DNA from: Nitrospinaceae bacterium
GTDB taxonomy: Bacteria; Nitrospinota; Nitrospinia; Nitrospinales; JACRGP01
Assembly (NCBI GenBank): GCA_029261555.1
Contig: JAJDBB010000006.1
Location: 1 to 61,052, forward strand
Length of the DNA stretch: 61,052 nt
Direction: 5' to 3'
Shown: in pieces, positions 1 through 10,871 of the stretch
Layout: each line of letters begins with the position of its first letter
Numbering within the stretch: the stretch's first letter is position 1
Program-made: the position numbers and the translations under genes
Notes under the pieces: generated by a model
What the model was told of the DNA's origin: nothing
The model's database searches: none
The model's input: the letters and a program-made list of their open reading frames with translations, nothing else

Positions 1-248
1 ATGTTGGTCGGCATTTGCGCCTTTCGGAAAAACAACCGACCAGACCCGGCGTAAATGGAAAACGATTCGGGACCGAAACCAAACCCTGCGATGCGGTCCA
101 GGACTTTGGCCCGCGTCCCCTCGCCAATAGCAACGATCACGGTGAGGGAAGCGATTCCCACGGCGACGCCGAGGGTCATCAAAAAAACGTTGGCCTTGTT
201 ACGCCCGAGTCCCCTAAGCGCCTGAACCAAATTCCGGAAAATTCTCAT
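1..248 (-). CDS. MacB/FtsX-type ABC transporter permease, N-terminal part (cut by window edge)
   Basis: Reading the minus strand from an ATG at 248 gives 82 codons that run off the window. The product begins MRIFRNLVQALRGLGRNKAN and continues into a hydrophobic stretch (VFLMTLGVAVGIASLTVIVAIGEG). This is the usual first transmembrane segment of MacB/LolC-type permeases, followed by the start of a periplasmic domain. The start overlaps the end of the upstream ATPase gene by 35 bases, which implies translational coupling. With the ATPase and the HlyD-type adaptor it forms a three-gene MacAB-like exporter. The substrate cannot be read from the sequence. The four-helix C-terminal part lies outside the window. 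Confidence 0.8.
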   Translation of the reverse strand, partial: MRIFRNLVQALRGLGRNKANVFLMTLGVAVGIASLTVIVAIGEGTRAKVLDRIAGFGFGPESFSIYAGSGRLFFRKAQMPTN

Positions 249-924
249 TTTTTTCGTCGCTCTCAATCAAGCCGTCTTTAATACGGATGGTTCGATGGGC
301 GCGGGCCGCCACTTCAGGGTCATGGGTGATGAGGAGAATGGTATTTCCTTCCGCATTGAGCCGGTCAAAAATCGCCATGATCTCCTTGCCGGTTTTGGAA
401 TCCAGGTTCCCCGTCGGCTCGTCCGCGAGAACAATTTTAGGCTGGTTGACCAACGCCCGCGCGATGGTGACCCGTTGTTGCTCGCCGCCGGAAAGTTTTC
501 CAGGCGAATGGTTCATCCTTTCACCCAGCCCCACTTTTTCCAGAATTTCACGCACCCGATCGCGTGCGTCCGCGGGCGTTTTTCGGCAATAAACCAAGGG
601 CAGGTAAACATTGTCGAACGCCGACACTCCGGCCAGGAGATGAAAGGCCTGGAAGACGAATCCGATTTTTTCATTCCGGACGCTCGACAACTGCTTGTCG
701 TTCATCCGATCCACCAGCTCGCCGTCCAGATAATATGAACCGCTGGTCGGGCGGCCCAGACAACCCATGATGGACATCAACGTGCTTTTCCCGGCGCCCG
801 AAGGACCGATAATCGCAACGTATTCTCCCTCCGAGATTTTAAGGGTCACCCCCTTTAAAACCTCGGTGGTCATCCCGGTACTTGTATAGGATTTTTTAAC
901 GTCTTCCAGGTGAATGAGACTCAT
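214..924 (-). CDS. ABC transporter ATP-binding protein, LolD/MacB type
   Basis: A 236-residue ATPase with all nucleotide-binding motifs in order: Walker A GPSGAGKS near residue 41, Q-loop region (VFQAFHLL), signature LSGGEQQR near 144, Walker B IVLADEPTGNLD, and the switch histidine in LLITHD. The family powers MacB- or LolCDE-type permeases that drive export or lipoprotein release from the inner membrane without being transport pores themselves. It lies 39 bases downstream of the HlyD-family adaptor gene and overlaps the permease start, so the three are probably one operon. The adaptor gene favours a MacAB-like efflux role over a Lol lipoprotein role. Confidence 0.93.
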   Translation of the reverse strand: MSLIHLEDVKKSYTSTGMTTEVLKGVTLKISEGEYVAIIGPSGAGKSTLMSIMGCLGRPTSGSYYLDGELVDRMNDKQLSSVRNEKIGFVFQAFHLLAGVSAFDNVYLPLVYCRKTPADARDRVREILEKVGLGERMNHSPGKLSGGEQQRVTIARALVNQPKIVLADEPTGNLDSKTGKEIMAIFDRLNAEGNTILLITHDPEVAARAHRTIRIKDGLIESDEKNENFPEFGSGA

Positions 925-963
925 TGCATCGTAACGCCGCGAGGAACAGTTCGTTTCAGTTGC

Positions 964-2256
964 CTACCCGCGCCTCTTGCGCCGGCCTTTTTTGGGTTTC
1001 TTTTTCACGGGGACGCCTACCCGATCGCCTTCTTTCAAACCAGAAAGGATTTCTAAAGCGGCCCCTTCCCGCCAACCGGTCTTGACGGCTCTTTCAACGA
1101 TCTTATCGCCAAGGCGAAGCGCCACAAAAGTTTCCTTCTCCCTGCGCTTCAAGGCGCCCTTTGGAATGGAAAGAACCTTTGGATGCACTCCGGTAGTGAC
1201 GATGACATTGGCGGTCATTTCCGGACGCAACAGACTCAACTGATTTTTTTCAATGTCCATGATCACTTCGTAGTTGACCACGTTGTCCTTGATCACGGCC
1301 TTGGGGCGGATTTCGCGCACAAGGCCCTTGAAGAATTTGTCGGCGTAGCTGTCCACTGTAAACACCGCCTCCTGCCCGACCGCGACACGGCCAATGTCCG
1401 TTTCGTCGACATACACCGTGGCCTCCAGTTTTCTGAGATCAATCAGGGTGACAAACGTCGGGGCGCTCAAACCCGCCACGACGGTCTCCCCTTTTTGCGT
1501 GGAAATGAAAGCCACGACGCCGTCGATGGGCGCCGTTATGTTAGCGTAGGAAAGTTGCGTTTCCTCTTCAAACAGGGTGGCCTGCGCCTTGGCAACATCG
1601 GCGTCCGCCAGTTGAACGTCGTGTGGAAACCGGGCTTCGCGGAGCTTCAACTCTTCCTCAGCCACCTTGATTTTGGCGCGCAAGACGTCCAAATTTTCGA
1701 CCGACTGGTCCAGCACCGTAGTGGAAATCACGCCCTGATCGAGCAACTCGGTATTGCGCTCCAACATTTTTTTGGAAAGCTTTAATTGCGCCAGGAGTTC
1801 CTCGATCTCCGCCTGGGCTTTACTAATCCCCAGCGGACCCTCCGCCCGGGTTTTCGCCAATTGAGCTTCCTCTGAACTCAGCTCTGCCTGCCGTCGCGTC
1901 ACCCGCGCCAACAGATCGTCGTGCTCGATTTTTGCGATCACGGTTCCCGATTTCACAAAGTCGCCGATCTGAACGTTCAGTTCCTTCAACTGTCCGGAAA
2001 TCCGGGCGCCGATTTTAACCTCGGCTCCGGTTTTCAAGGTGATCGTCCCCGTCGCCAAAACCGTCTGATGGACGTCCCGGACCTCGACGGGCTTCCACTC
2101 GAAATCCTTTATGGACGTTTGCGGAGCCGACTTGCCGGAAAACCGGGACACTTTTTCTATCAACGAATCGATCGGTCCGCCCCGGAAAAACCAAACCCCG
2201 ACCAGAGCGACCAGGGACAACAAAAGCAGGTTTCTTATCAGATTGGAATTATTCAT
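964..2256 (-). CDS. HlyD/MacA-family periplasmic adaptor (membrane fusion protein)
   Basis: 430 residues. An N-terminal hydrophobic anchor (LIRNLLLLSLVALVGVWFF) is followed by a biotinyl-lipoyl-like half (residues ~75-120, GARISGQLKELNVQIGDFV), a long helical hairpin (~120-215, rich in A, E, K and L), the second lipoyl half with TAPIDGVVAF, a beta-barrel domain, and a basic tail ending KKPKKGRRKRRG. This is the architecture of MacA-type adaptors, which link an inner-membrane ABC permease to an outer-membrane channel. It is the first gene of the operon with the ATPase and permease. No TolC-like gene is in the window. The lysine/arginine-rich C-terminus is unusual and has no assigned role. Confidence 0.92.
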   Translation of the reverse strand: MNNSNLIRNLLLLSLVALVGVWFFRGGPIDSLIEKVSRFSGKSAPQTSIKDFEWKPVEVRDVHQTVLATGTITLKTGAEVKIGARISGQLKELNVQIGDFVKSGTVIAKIEHDDLLARVTRRQAELSSEEAQLAKTRAEGPLGISKAQAEIEELLAQLKLSKKMLERNTELLDQGVISTTVLDQSVENLDVLRAKIKVAEEELKLREARFPHDVQLADADVAKAQATLFEEETQLSYANITAPIDGVVAFISTQKGETVVAGLSAPTFVTLIDLRKLEATVYVDETDIGRVAVGQEAVFTVDSYADKFFKGLVREIRPKAVIKDNVVNYEVIMDIEKNQLSLLRPEMTANVIVTTGVHPKVLSIPKGALKRREKETFVALRLGDKIVERAVKTGWREGAALEILSGLKEGDRVGVPVKKKPKKGRRKRRG

Positions 2257-2386
2257 AAACCCAATTCAAAGTTTTTCATATTCGAAAAAATCTTAACATA
2301 GCGCATAGCGTTTGGATACTGAATGCCTTGCAGATACATGTTAACATCGAAAGATAAATGCAAAACTTGCTTCCCGTAACCTTCGA

Positions 2387-5104
2387 ATGACGCCTTCCCA
2401 AAAGCCTTCCAAAATTCCAAAACCGCAATCAAAGAAAACGCGGCGCTGGATATTGGTTTTATCCGCCGTTCTGGTATCCGGCTTTCTCATATTAGCGGGA
2501 GCCTTTGCTTTTTTGTTCGACGAGACCCGGTTCCGCGAGACCCTTGAAAAAAATATTTCCCAAGCCAGCGGGATGGACGTCCGCTTCGGCGCGCTGGATT
2601 GGGGATATAATAATGGATTCGCCATTAAATGCGTCGACCTTGTCGTTCGTTCGCCGTCGGAGAATAGAGAGGTTTTCTCTTCCGGGGAAGTTTATTTCAA
2701 TATTGCTTTGACTTCTCTTTTACAGGGAGAGGTTAAAATCAACGAGGCCACGCTGGTACGTCCACAAGCTAGAATCCTGTCGTCCCCTCAAAAAAAGCGC
2801 TCGCTACCGCCGCCGGTTTCAAAAGAGCCGCAACCGCAGCCTTCCCAAAAATCCGACGCCGAAAAACTCAAACCCAACCGCATAAAGAATTTCTTGAATA
2901 CATCAGAGTTTGAAATTCCAAACATTTTCGTGCGCGACGGAATTTTCTATCTGGTTCAACCCGCCCAGGAAGGACGAGAGCCGGCGGAACTGGAGATGAA
3001 AACTTCTCTGGAAATCCATGTCGCCCGCACTGCCGCCGGTTTGCTTGAGGTTATTTTAAGCGAAATCGACGTCCAATCGGGAGCTTTGCACCTGACCGGA
3101 TCGGCGGTTGGCAGGGATTTACTTGGGAAAACGCCCTCTTTAAAAGCAAACCTCGATGCGGCGGCATTTTCCCTCGACGATTTGCGCTCGTTCTCTAACT
3201 GGGTTCCGGAAAATTTTCAAAAGTTTCTGAAGCCCGGACTTTTGGAAGGACAAGTTCTTTCACTTGATGCAAAAATCGAAACGCCGCTGACGTCCGAAAT
3301 GAATCAAGAATTTTTAAAAAATAATTTACAGGCAATTCTCGATTACAAACTGAAAAACATCGTCTATACAGAAACGGAGCGAGCATTTCATTTTTCTCTT
3401 TTGGAGGGAACGGGGAATTATAAAAATCGCCAGATTCAAAATCAGTTTAGCGGCGCCGCCGGGTTGAGAGTCGGCGAAACCAATTTGAGCTTTGCCGATT
3501 TAGCCGGCAAGGGTGAAGGATCGGGCGGAACCTTTCGCCAGACGCTTTCTGGGAGGGTTTTAGGCGGAATCGTTTTGACGGAGAGCGAATTATCGCCCTC
3601 CAAAATTCCAGGCGCGCCGCCTAGGTTTGCTTCCAATATCAGGCTGAGCGATCTGGACTTAGACCAACTATCTTTACCCAAAAAAGATAAATCCGCAAAG
3701 GCGGCGGGAAAGGTTTCCGGCGAAATTGAAATCGAAGGTTTTCTGAACGCTCCTCAAAAAGCCAGTCTGAAAGCAAAATTAACGGGATCTCAATTGGCCT
3801 TTGAAAACGACCAGCTCCAGAGCCGGGCGGAAAGCATAGGGCTGAAAATTCGATCCATCTCTTTGCCCGTTATCAAGGCCGACGTCGACGTAAAAAACTT
3901 CTCGGCGAATAATTATCAATTCAATAAAATTGTCGGCCAGATTTTGGCGTCGCCTCAAAAAGTTGTCGTTAAAAGCGCCCGCCTGTTGCCGCCAAATGGA
4001 ACTGTCGACGCCAAAGGGAGCTACGATCTGTCCGCGCAGTCCTACGCTTTAAATCTGGACGCGAAGGGCCTGCACTTGGGCGATTACAAACAGCTTGCGG
4101 CGCAATTGGACTCCGACAATCCGCCTGAGTTAAGTGGAAAGGTAGCCGCTAAAATAAATTTGCACGGTTCGCTGGACAAACCGGAGACGGCGCGCCTCAA
4201 GGGAAACGTGACGGGCCTGGGATGGTCGTTTAAAAATACAGAAACGGCGACGCGGCTGGATAGCGTCCGGGTTGGATTAAGTTCAGCCTCTCTACCAAAT
4301 ATCCAAACGGATTTCCTCGTCAAAAATTTTTCGTCAGACGCATTCCGGTTAAAAAAAATTGTGGGACGAGGCAACGTTTCTCCGCAAAAAATTATTCTTA
4401 AACAGGGAGAACTTTATCCTGCGCACGGAGTTCTAAAAGCTCGGGCCTGGCATGATTTGAATTCCAAGGCCTATTTCCTGGAGTTTGAGGGAAACGGCTT
4501 GCGCCTAGAGGATTATTTCGAACCCAATGCGGCGGGAAAATTTGGCCTGAAGGGAACGCTGAACGGCGATCTGACCAACCCGGAAGCGTTGAGAGGCTTG
4601 TCCGGAAAAATTTGGCTCGACGCCCGCAAAGGCAGAATCCAAAATCTGAATGAGTACGCCGCCTTGCTGAACATGTTGAACGCCCGGATGGCTGCAAAAA
4701 AATCAAACGGGATTGAATTCGACTATTTTGGCGGCGACGTTGAGATCAACCGCGGAGTAGCGGTCACGCATAACCTGAAAATTGACGGCTCGCAAATCAA
4801 GGCGCTGGCGGCCATTAAAACCGATCTGGTCGCGGAAAATCTGGCGGGGGAGGTGAAGGTCATGCCTCTGCAACTTATAGACGCCGCGGTCAAGGCGATT
4901 CCCCTTTTAGGCAGAGTGTTAACGAGCGGAAAAAAAGGCGGGCTCCTGGAGACCTATTTCAAACTGGGCGGAACTTACTCCCAACCCCAGGTCACGCTCC
5001 TCAAGAACAAAACCCTGCTGGGCAAACCGCTGAGCGTGGTCAAGGAAACGCTCAAACTGCCCGGAGCGCTGGTAAAAGAAGCCTTGCCGAACTCCGGGCC
5101 CTGA
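2387..5104 (+). CDS. AsmA-family envelope protein
   Basis: 905 residues with one N-terminal membrane anchor (RRWILVLSAVLVSGFLILAGAFAFLF, residues ~22-47) and a very long, beta-rich periplasmic region of repeating short strands. A proline-rich spacer lies at ~130-160. The early motif DETRFRETLEKNISQASGMDVRFG matches the AsmA N-terminal domain (operators of phospholipid transfer between membranes), and the C-terminal ~250 residues (GLSGKIWLDARKGRIQNLNEYAALLNML) match AsmA-like C-terminal domains. Members are thought to form lipid-conducting bridges across the periplasm. It is divergent from the adaptor operon and convergent with the Nfu gene. The specific paralogue (TamB, YhdP or AsmA type) cannot be decided. 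Confidence 0.85.
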   Translation: MTPSQKPSKIPKPQSKKTRRWILVLSAVLVSGFLILAGAFAFLFDETRFRETLEKNISQASGMDVRFGALDWGYNNGFAIKCVDLVVRSPSENREVFSSGEVYFNIALTSLLQGEVKINEATLVRPQARILSSPQKKRSLPPPVSKEPQPQPSQKSDAEKLKPNRIKNFLNTSEFEIPNIFVRDGIFYLVQPAQEGREPAELEMKTSLEIHVARTAAGLLEVILSEIDVQSGALHLTGSAVGRDLLGKTPSLKANLDAAAFSLDDLRSFSNWVPENFQKFLKPGLLEGQVLSLDAKIETPLTSEMNQEFLKNNLQAILDYKLKNIVYTETERAFHFSLLEGTGNYKNRQIQNQFSGAAGLRVGETNLSFADLAGKGEGSGGTFRQTLSGRVLGGIVLTESELSPSKIPGAPPRFASNIRLSDLDLDQLSLPKKDKSAKAAGKVSGEIEIEGFLNAPQKASLKAKLTGSQLAFENDQLQSRAESIGLKIRSISLPVIKADVDVKNFSANNYQFNKIVGQILASPQKVVVKSARLLPPNGTVDAKGSYDLSAQSYALNLDAKGLHLGDYKQLAAQLDSDNPPELSGKVAAKINLHGSLDKPETARLKGNVTGLGWSFKNTETATRLDSVRVGLSSASLPNIQTDFLVKNFSSDAFRLKKIVGRGNVSPQKIILKQGELYPAHGVLKARAWHDLNSKAYFLEFEGNGLRLEDYFEPNAAGKFGLKGTLNGDLTNPEALRGLSGKIWLDARKGRIQNLNEYAALLNMLNARMAAKKSNGIEFDYFGGDVEINRGVAVTHNLKIDGSQIKALAAIKTDLVAENLAGEVKVMPLQLIDAAVKAIPLLGRVLTSGKKGGLLETYFKLGGTYSQPQVTLLKNKTLLGKPLSVVKETLKLPGALVKEALPNSGP

Positions 5105-5135
5105 CTCAGAGGGACTAGAGGAGCGGAATTTTCAA

Positions 5136-5795
5136 CTAAACGGACTTTACCGTCAAATTCCGGTCGAGTTGTTGTTTGATCTGGCCTTCGATGAACTGGA
5201 GAGTGCCGGTCGAGGAGGAGGGACAATTTCCGCACGCGCCCTGGTAATGGATCAGGATTTCGGTTCCCTCGACGCCTTTCACTTCGACGCCGCCGCCGTC
5301 CTTGGCCAGGTTGGAACGAATGGAGCGGTCGAGCACTTCCTCGACAGCCTGCAATTTTTCTTCATCGGTCAACGCCTGAAAATCAGCAAATTTGAGCGGC
5401 TCTTCTTTTTTTTCATCCTCGGGTTTGTATATTTGTATATGTTCGTCGACGGTTTTCCATACCCTGGCTTTCAGCGGATTCCATCCGGTAAAATCGTCTT
5501 TGGTAACGGTCACAAAATTCCCAGAGATATAAACGCTTTTAATTCCCGTCATCTCCAGTAATTCCAAACCCATTTTATCGCCGTCGCAGTCTTCCTCATT
5601 GGACCAGGATTTTTTCCCTCGACTGAGGACCTGTGCGTTCAAAACAAATTGGATGGCGTTGGGATTTGGCGTCTCGCGGGTCCGAATGACCTTCAAGGCT
5701 TTGCGCTGTCCCGCGGCTGGGGGAGCGTCGCCGTTATTTTTTTCCTTCACCTCGCCTTTTTTGGCGCGTTGCGCCATAAGTTCCGCTATGTTCAC
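5136..5795 (-). CDS. Nfu-type Fe-S cluster carrier (Nfu_N plus NifU C-terminal domain)
   Basis: 219 residues in two recognisable domains. Residues ~35-125 (KVIRTRETPNPNAIQFVLNA through the VTVTKDDFTGW region) match the Nfu/Scaffold N-terminal domain. Residues ~155-215 match the NifU C-terminal domain with the cluster-binding CGNC motif in HYQGACGNCPSSS. Such proteins receive Fe-S clusters from the SUF or ISC scaffold and deliver them to apo-targets. A charged linker (KPEDEKKEEPLKFADF) joins the domains. It is monocistronic, convergent with the AsmA-like gene, and far from the suf operon at 44556-50778, which has its own NifU-like protein. Confidence 0.9.
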   Translation of the reverse strand: MNIAELMAQRAKKGEVKEKNNGDAPPAAGQRKALKVIRTRETPNPNAIQFVLNAQVLSRGKKSWSNEEDCDGDKMGLELLEMTGIKSVYISGNFVTVTKDDFTGWNPLKARVWKTVDEHIQIYKPEDEKKEEPLKFADFQALTDEEKLQAVEEVLDRSIRSNLAKDGGGVEVKGVEGTEILIHYQGACGNCPSSSTGTLQFIEGQIKQQLDRNLTVKSV

Positions 5796-5897
5796 GACCC
5801 TGCAACCTCCAACTCGGGATGAAAAATTTGAACAATGGTAAAACGATTATACAATAAATCAGGCGCGTTCAAGGAAGATTCCGGTTATCGTCGAGCT

Positions 5898-7118
5898 TTA
5901 TGAGGCAGGGGGATAATATTTCTGCCACCACAGCTTCAGCAATCGATTGGAAAAATCATAGACCCGCCCGCCCTGGTCCTCGATATAAAAATCCGTTTGC
6001 AGGAGCAACATCAAGCGGCTGAAGGCTTGCATTAACTGCCGTTGAGGACGCGGCTCCGGGCGCTTTTTTTCAAAACCCTCGTAGCGGGAAAACAGAGCCT
6101 TCAAGGTCTCTCCTTGCGCCCGCGACAGAAAACTCAACATATCCATCGCCTGCTCGCGTTCCATTTCCGGATAATAAACCTCGATCCGCGAATGGAAATG
6201 CTGGAGATGACCCAGCGCTCGGTTTCCCAGCAGAATCTGGTCGAAAATCTGGTCCACGACTTCCTTGGTTAAAATTTGTCCCTCGTTGTGTCTGGACCAG
6301 GTGGCCAGCTCCTTCAACATAAATTGCAAAAAATAGGGGATGGCTTTGCCCAACAGGGCTTGAAGCCTGGGAATTGCCTCGGCGTCGAATTCGACCCCCC
6401 GCTCGCTAAAAACTTTTAGGGCAAAGTTTTCCATTTCCTTGAAACTGAACGGAGGCAAATCAAGATGATAAAAATCGTTGATCAATTTGGTGTGACCTGT
6501 TTGGTCCAGGGTGCCAATCAAATTGGTCGAACCGGCGACCAACCACTGCACGCAGGAGTCGGGAGTTTGCCGGATGATGCGGAACCAATGTAAAAAAGTT
6601 TCGAACTGTTCCGGCGAACGCTTTTGGATGCGGAGAAGCATGTCCGGCAACTCATCCACCATGAATATAACTTTTTGGTTGATCCTCTTGATCCCGTTGA
6701 ACAATTCGCTGGCCTGATCCTGCCAGTGCTCGTCCCAGTTCAACTCGCCGCGCAACACATCGCGAATCTCGAAAAATTCGGAAGCGCGGGAGTGGCGGAT
6801 CAGGTTTTTGTACAGGCCCCAAATCATCCCCAACTGTTCAAAAAAATAAGACGGCTGGCTTTCCTTGAGGGCAAAGATCAACTGGAGAATAAAATCGGCG
6901 GGAGAGGTCAGAGCTTCGGTGTTTAAATAGACGACCACATAATCGTCGCGGGGGTGGTCCAGCAGATGGTACATGACGCTGGTCTTGCCCATGCGTCGTG
7001 GTCCGATCAGAAGGATATTATTTTTTCTCAGGCTGTCCCACAGATCGTCCAGAAATTCGGCGCGGAAACAAAAATCATCGCCCCGAACTGGGCCGCCCAA
7101 TACCAAATCAGTCGCCAT
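5898..7118 (-). CDS. AAA+ ATPase of the archaeal-ATPase/STAND-like type
   Basis: 406 residues. A P-loop GPRRMGKTS lies near residue 40 within ILLIGPRRMGKTSVMYHLL, and a Walker B-like strand is VIFMVDELPDML near 160. A sensor-like motif is WLVAGSTNLIG, and the helical lid and C-terminal region resemble a winged helix (FSNRLLKLWWQKYY). It belongs to the broad group of P-loop ATPases with an N-terminal VGRDDF-like element (here LGGPVRGDDFCFRAEFLDDLW), often associated with signalling, toxin-like or scaffold functions. The function here is unknown. It sits 43 bases downstream of the CstA-like gene on the same strand, but no functional link is evident. Confidence 0.7.
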   Translation of the reverse strand: MATDLVLGGPVRGDDFCFRAEFLDDLWDSLRKNNILLIGPRRMGKTSVMYHLLDHPRDDYVVVYLNTEALTSPADFILQLIFALKESQPSYFFEQLGMIWGLYKNLIRHSRASEFFEIRDVLRGELNWDEHWQDQASELFNGIKRINQKVIFMVDELPDMLLRIQKRSPEQFETFLHWFRIIRQTPDSCVQWLVAGSTNLIGTLDQTGHTKLINDFYHLDLPPFSFKEMENFALKVFSERGVEFDAEAIPRLQALLGKAIPYFLQFMLKELATWSRHNEGQILTKEVVDQIFDQILLGNRALGHLQHFHSRIEVYYPEMEREQAMDMLSFLSRAQGETLKALFSRYEGFEKKRPEPRPQRQLMQAFSRLMLLLQTDFYIEDQGGRVYDFSNRLLKLWWQKYYPPAS

Positions 7119-7161
7119 CTCTAAGCCTGCCCTTTCATTTCAGAGAACCGCTAAAAATTGC

Positions 7162-8883
7162 CTACTGCCCCTGCGGCGAGCAGGCGGCGAGATCTTTCAT
7201 TTCTCCATTCCGCTGCTTCCTTAAAGCCCGCCAACCTTCGTAGCCGACAAATATTGCTAAAGCTATCAACCCCAGCGACGCGCATCCCAGAAAAATATTT
7301 GGAACCGGCGCCGTAAAAAAATAATACGCCTGCCAAGACAGGGCGCCAATGGTTGTGACCACCATGAAGACGGCTGGATATAACGTGTACGCGGCGGGTT
7401 TCTTTATTCCAATCAGGTAGGCAGAGACGACGAATAAGGCCACCGCGGCGATGAGCTGATTGGTCGCGCCAAACACGGGCCAGATTTTTTGCCAGCCTTC
7501 CGTCGCGCCGATGAAATACGACAACACAACCACCAGCCCTGTGGCGACGTATTTGTTGTATAGCAGAGGAACGTCCTTGCCGACCATTTCCTGAACGATG
7601 AAGCGATTGATCCGCACCGCTGTGTCCAACGTGGTGAGCACAAAGGTGTTGAGAGCCAATACGGCAATCATCGACGCGAAGGTGAACCCCAGCCCTGGCG
7701 CCATCTGGCTGACCACGTTGCCGTACCCATTGCCGAAAGCGTAAATCCATCCGCCGGAATTTAACGCTTCGCGAAATCCCAACACCGCCATGTCCACGCC
7801 GCCGCCTGCTGGCGCGACCCAGTATAACCCGCCGCCGACCAACAACACCGTAACCACCGCCACAAGGCCTTCGGTCAACATGCCTCCGTAACTGATGATT
7901 CTTCCCTGCGACTCCCTAGCCAGTTGTTTGGACACGGTACCTCCGGCCACCAGGGAATGGAACCCTGAAACCGCGCCGCAGGCCACCAGAACAAACAGCA
8001 TGGGCCAGAGCGGTCCCTTTTCCTCGGAGTAGCTTCCGAGATAGGCCGGGGTGTTGAGGCTGGGTTGCACCCATATAATGGCCGTGATCCCCAAAGCCAT
8101 GGAACCAAACAAAATGTAAGTGGAAATATAATCCCGGGGTTGCAATAGAATATTGACCGGTAACACGGAGGCGATCGCGGCATAAACCAGAAGGACCACA
8201 AACCAGAGCATCAGTGGAGAGAGTCCGAAATATTCTGCCTGGCTCAAAACAACGGGATACTTGAATCCCAGAAATATCGTCAAAAGAACGGCCAACGCCG
8301 CCAGTGCAGAGGCCAGATTCAGATTTGCGTTTTTATAATAAATGAACCATCCCAGGACCATGGCGATGGGAATCAAGCCAAACGTAGGAACGACCATTTT
8401 TGGTTGCGCGATGAGGGTTTTCGCGGCCACCACGCCGAACACTGCAATGACCAGCAACATGGCGAGGATTAAAAATATGGAGAAAACCGCTTTGGCGCGC
8501 ACGCCCATCGAAGTTTCCGCAATGTCCGCAATGGAACTGCCGCGATTGCGGACGGAAACCATCAGAGTAACGTAATCGTGAACGGCGCCGATGAACACAC
8601 TGCCGAGCAGTATCCAGACAAGCGAGACGGCCCACCCGAAATAATGCATGGCGACGATGGGCCCGATGATGGGTCCGGCCCCGGCGATGGAGGCAAAATT
8701 GTGGCCAAACAGCACCAGCGGTTTGCTGGAAACGTAATCCACCCCGTCGGCCTGGTCGACAGCGGGCGTTGGGTTGGCGTCGTTGGGTTGGATTACCTCG
8801 CGGTCTAGTCGCCCGGCATAATACCGGTAGCCGACAAAATATAAAAACAGGCAGGAAAAAATTAGTATCGCAACAGAAAGCAT
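7162..8883 (-). CDS. CstA-family carbon starvation protein (peptide/pyruvate transporter)
   Basis: 573 residues with about 14-16 hydrophobic segments. The N-terminal pattern is typical of CstA: YYAGRLDREVIQPNDANPTPAVDQADGVDYVSS, cut here by the 20-residue limit to its key parts (GYRYY, PTPA, DGVDYV), followed by LFGHNFASIAGAGPIIGPI. Characterised members import pyruvate or short peptides. At 573 residues it is shorter than E. coli CstA (about 700), like many homologues in other phyla. Start chosen at MLSVAILIF, which gives an immediate first membrane helix. It lies downstream of purA, separated by a 131-base spacer with repeat-like hairpins. Confidence 0.92.
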   Translation of the reverse strand: MLSVAILIFSCLFLYFVGYRYYAGRLDREVIQPNDANPTPAVDQADGVDYVSSKPLVLFGHNFASIAGAGPIIGPIVAMHYFGWAVSLVWILLGSVFIGAVHDYVTLMVSVRNRGSSIADIAETSMGVRAKAVFSIFLILAMLLVIAVFGVVAAKTLIAQPKMVVPTFGLIPIAMVLGWFIYYKNANLNLASALAALAVLLTIFLGFKYPVVLSQAEYFGLSPLMLWFVVLLVYAAIASVLPVNILLQPRDYISTYILFGSMALGITAIIWVQPSLNTPAYLGSYSEEKGPLWPMLFVLVACGAVSGFHSLVAGGTVSKQLARESQGRIISYGGMLTEGLVAVVTVLLVGGGLYWVAPAGGGVDMAVLGFREALNSGGWIYAFGNGYGNVVSQMAPGLGFTFASMIAVLALNTFVLTTLDTAVRINRFIVQEMVGKDVPLLYNKYVATGLVVVLSYFIGATEGWQKIWPVFGATNQLIAAVALFVVSAYLIGIKKPAAYTLYPAVFMVVTTIGALSWQAYYFFTAPVPNIFLGCASLGLIALAIFVGYEGWRALRKQRNGEMKDLAACSPQGQ

Positions 8884-8914
8884 GGCAGTTTAATTCTTCA
8901 GCCAGCGTGACGCC

Positions 8915-8936
8915 GCCAGGCAAGCGCCTGGAGGCA
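8915..8936 (+). repeat. REP-like short palindrome, copy 1
   Basis: The 22-base unit (core ccaggcaagcgcctgg, a self-complementary hairpin) lies in the purA-cstA spacer. It is repeated identically at 52182-52203 and, inverted with one base missing, at 60929-60949. All three copies are intergenic. The size, palindromic form and position are typical of REP elements. No transposase gene of the RAYT type is visible in the window. Confidence 0.7.
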
Positions 8937-8999
8937 AGGTTTGATTTGCATACTCAACGTGGATTGTGGCATTCCCCGTATAAGGTGCGCTTATTAGGT

Positions 9000-9014
9000 C
9001 CAGCGGTACGCTGG
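9000..9014 (-). other. Hairpin directly after the purA stop codon
   Basis: A perfect 6-base-pair stem (ccagcg/cgctgg, loop gta) abuts the purA stop codon. On the minus strand no T-tract follows, so it is not a good intrinsic terminator. It may protect the 3' end of the mRNA or be another small repeat unit. Low certainty. Confidence 0.35.
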
Positions 9015-10316
<1,302 letters not shown>

Positions 10317-10467
10317 TCATTCAAACGATTTTCGGACATAATTAGATTGGGTCGACCTTGGGGTCGTCCGGGAAATTTTAGTTAGTCGCTAGAAGGTTTG
10401 CTTATTCGGTCGGGGAGTTATTATGGATATCCATCTAATTAAAGTCAATGGATTTTCAGGCGGCGGT

Positions 10468-10869
10468 TTAACCCATTCGCTTCAATTCATGGACGGCCTC
10501 CGGCAGCATTGCCGGACCCGCTCCAATTCCGGGGCAATCCTCTTGAGTTTCTTTCCAGGCATTTTGGGAAACCAGGTTCTCCTCCCAAAAGGGAAAGCTT
10601 CTGCATTGAGCGGGCTTGGCGGGATGAATTCTGCAACCGCTTTCCAGGAGAAAGGGACAAGGCCGGTCCTCCGTCACCTCAATATTCCAGAAAGGCCCCT
10701 CTCGTCTCAAAAACTTGCCCTTGAAAGCGGTAACTGCGAGGCCTAAATAATCCGCCGCCCGCCGAATATCTTCCTCAATCATACGCACGATCCCGGGCCG
10801 ACGGCAACATTGGGTGCAGCCCTTCTCGCATTCAAAGCGCAAGGGTTTACGCTCCCACCATTCGCTCAT
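10468..10869 (-). CDS. YkgJ-family CxxCxxCC zinc/iron-binding protein
   Basis: 133 residues. The motif FECEKGCTQCCRRPG (residues ~13-27) is the CxxxCxxCC signature of the UPF0153/YkgJ family. It is followed by the conserved CPFLLESGCRIHPAKPAQCRSFPFW, giving seven or more cysteines likely to bind a metal or Fe-S cluster. The biochemical role of the family is not established. The start codon is three bases beyond the proB stop, so the two are probably co-transcribed. The association with proline synthesis may be coincidental. Confidence 0.85.
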   Translation of the reverse strand: MSEWWERKPLRFECEKGCTQCCRRPGIVRMIEEDIRRAADYLGLAVTAFKGKFLRREGPFWNIEVTEDRPCPFLLESGCRIHPAKPAQCRSFPFWEENLVSQNAWKETQEDCPGIGAGPAMLPEAVHELKRMG

Positions 10870-10871
10870 GG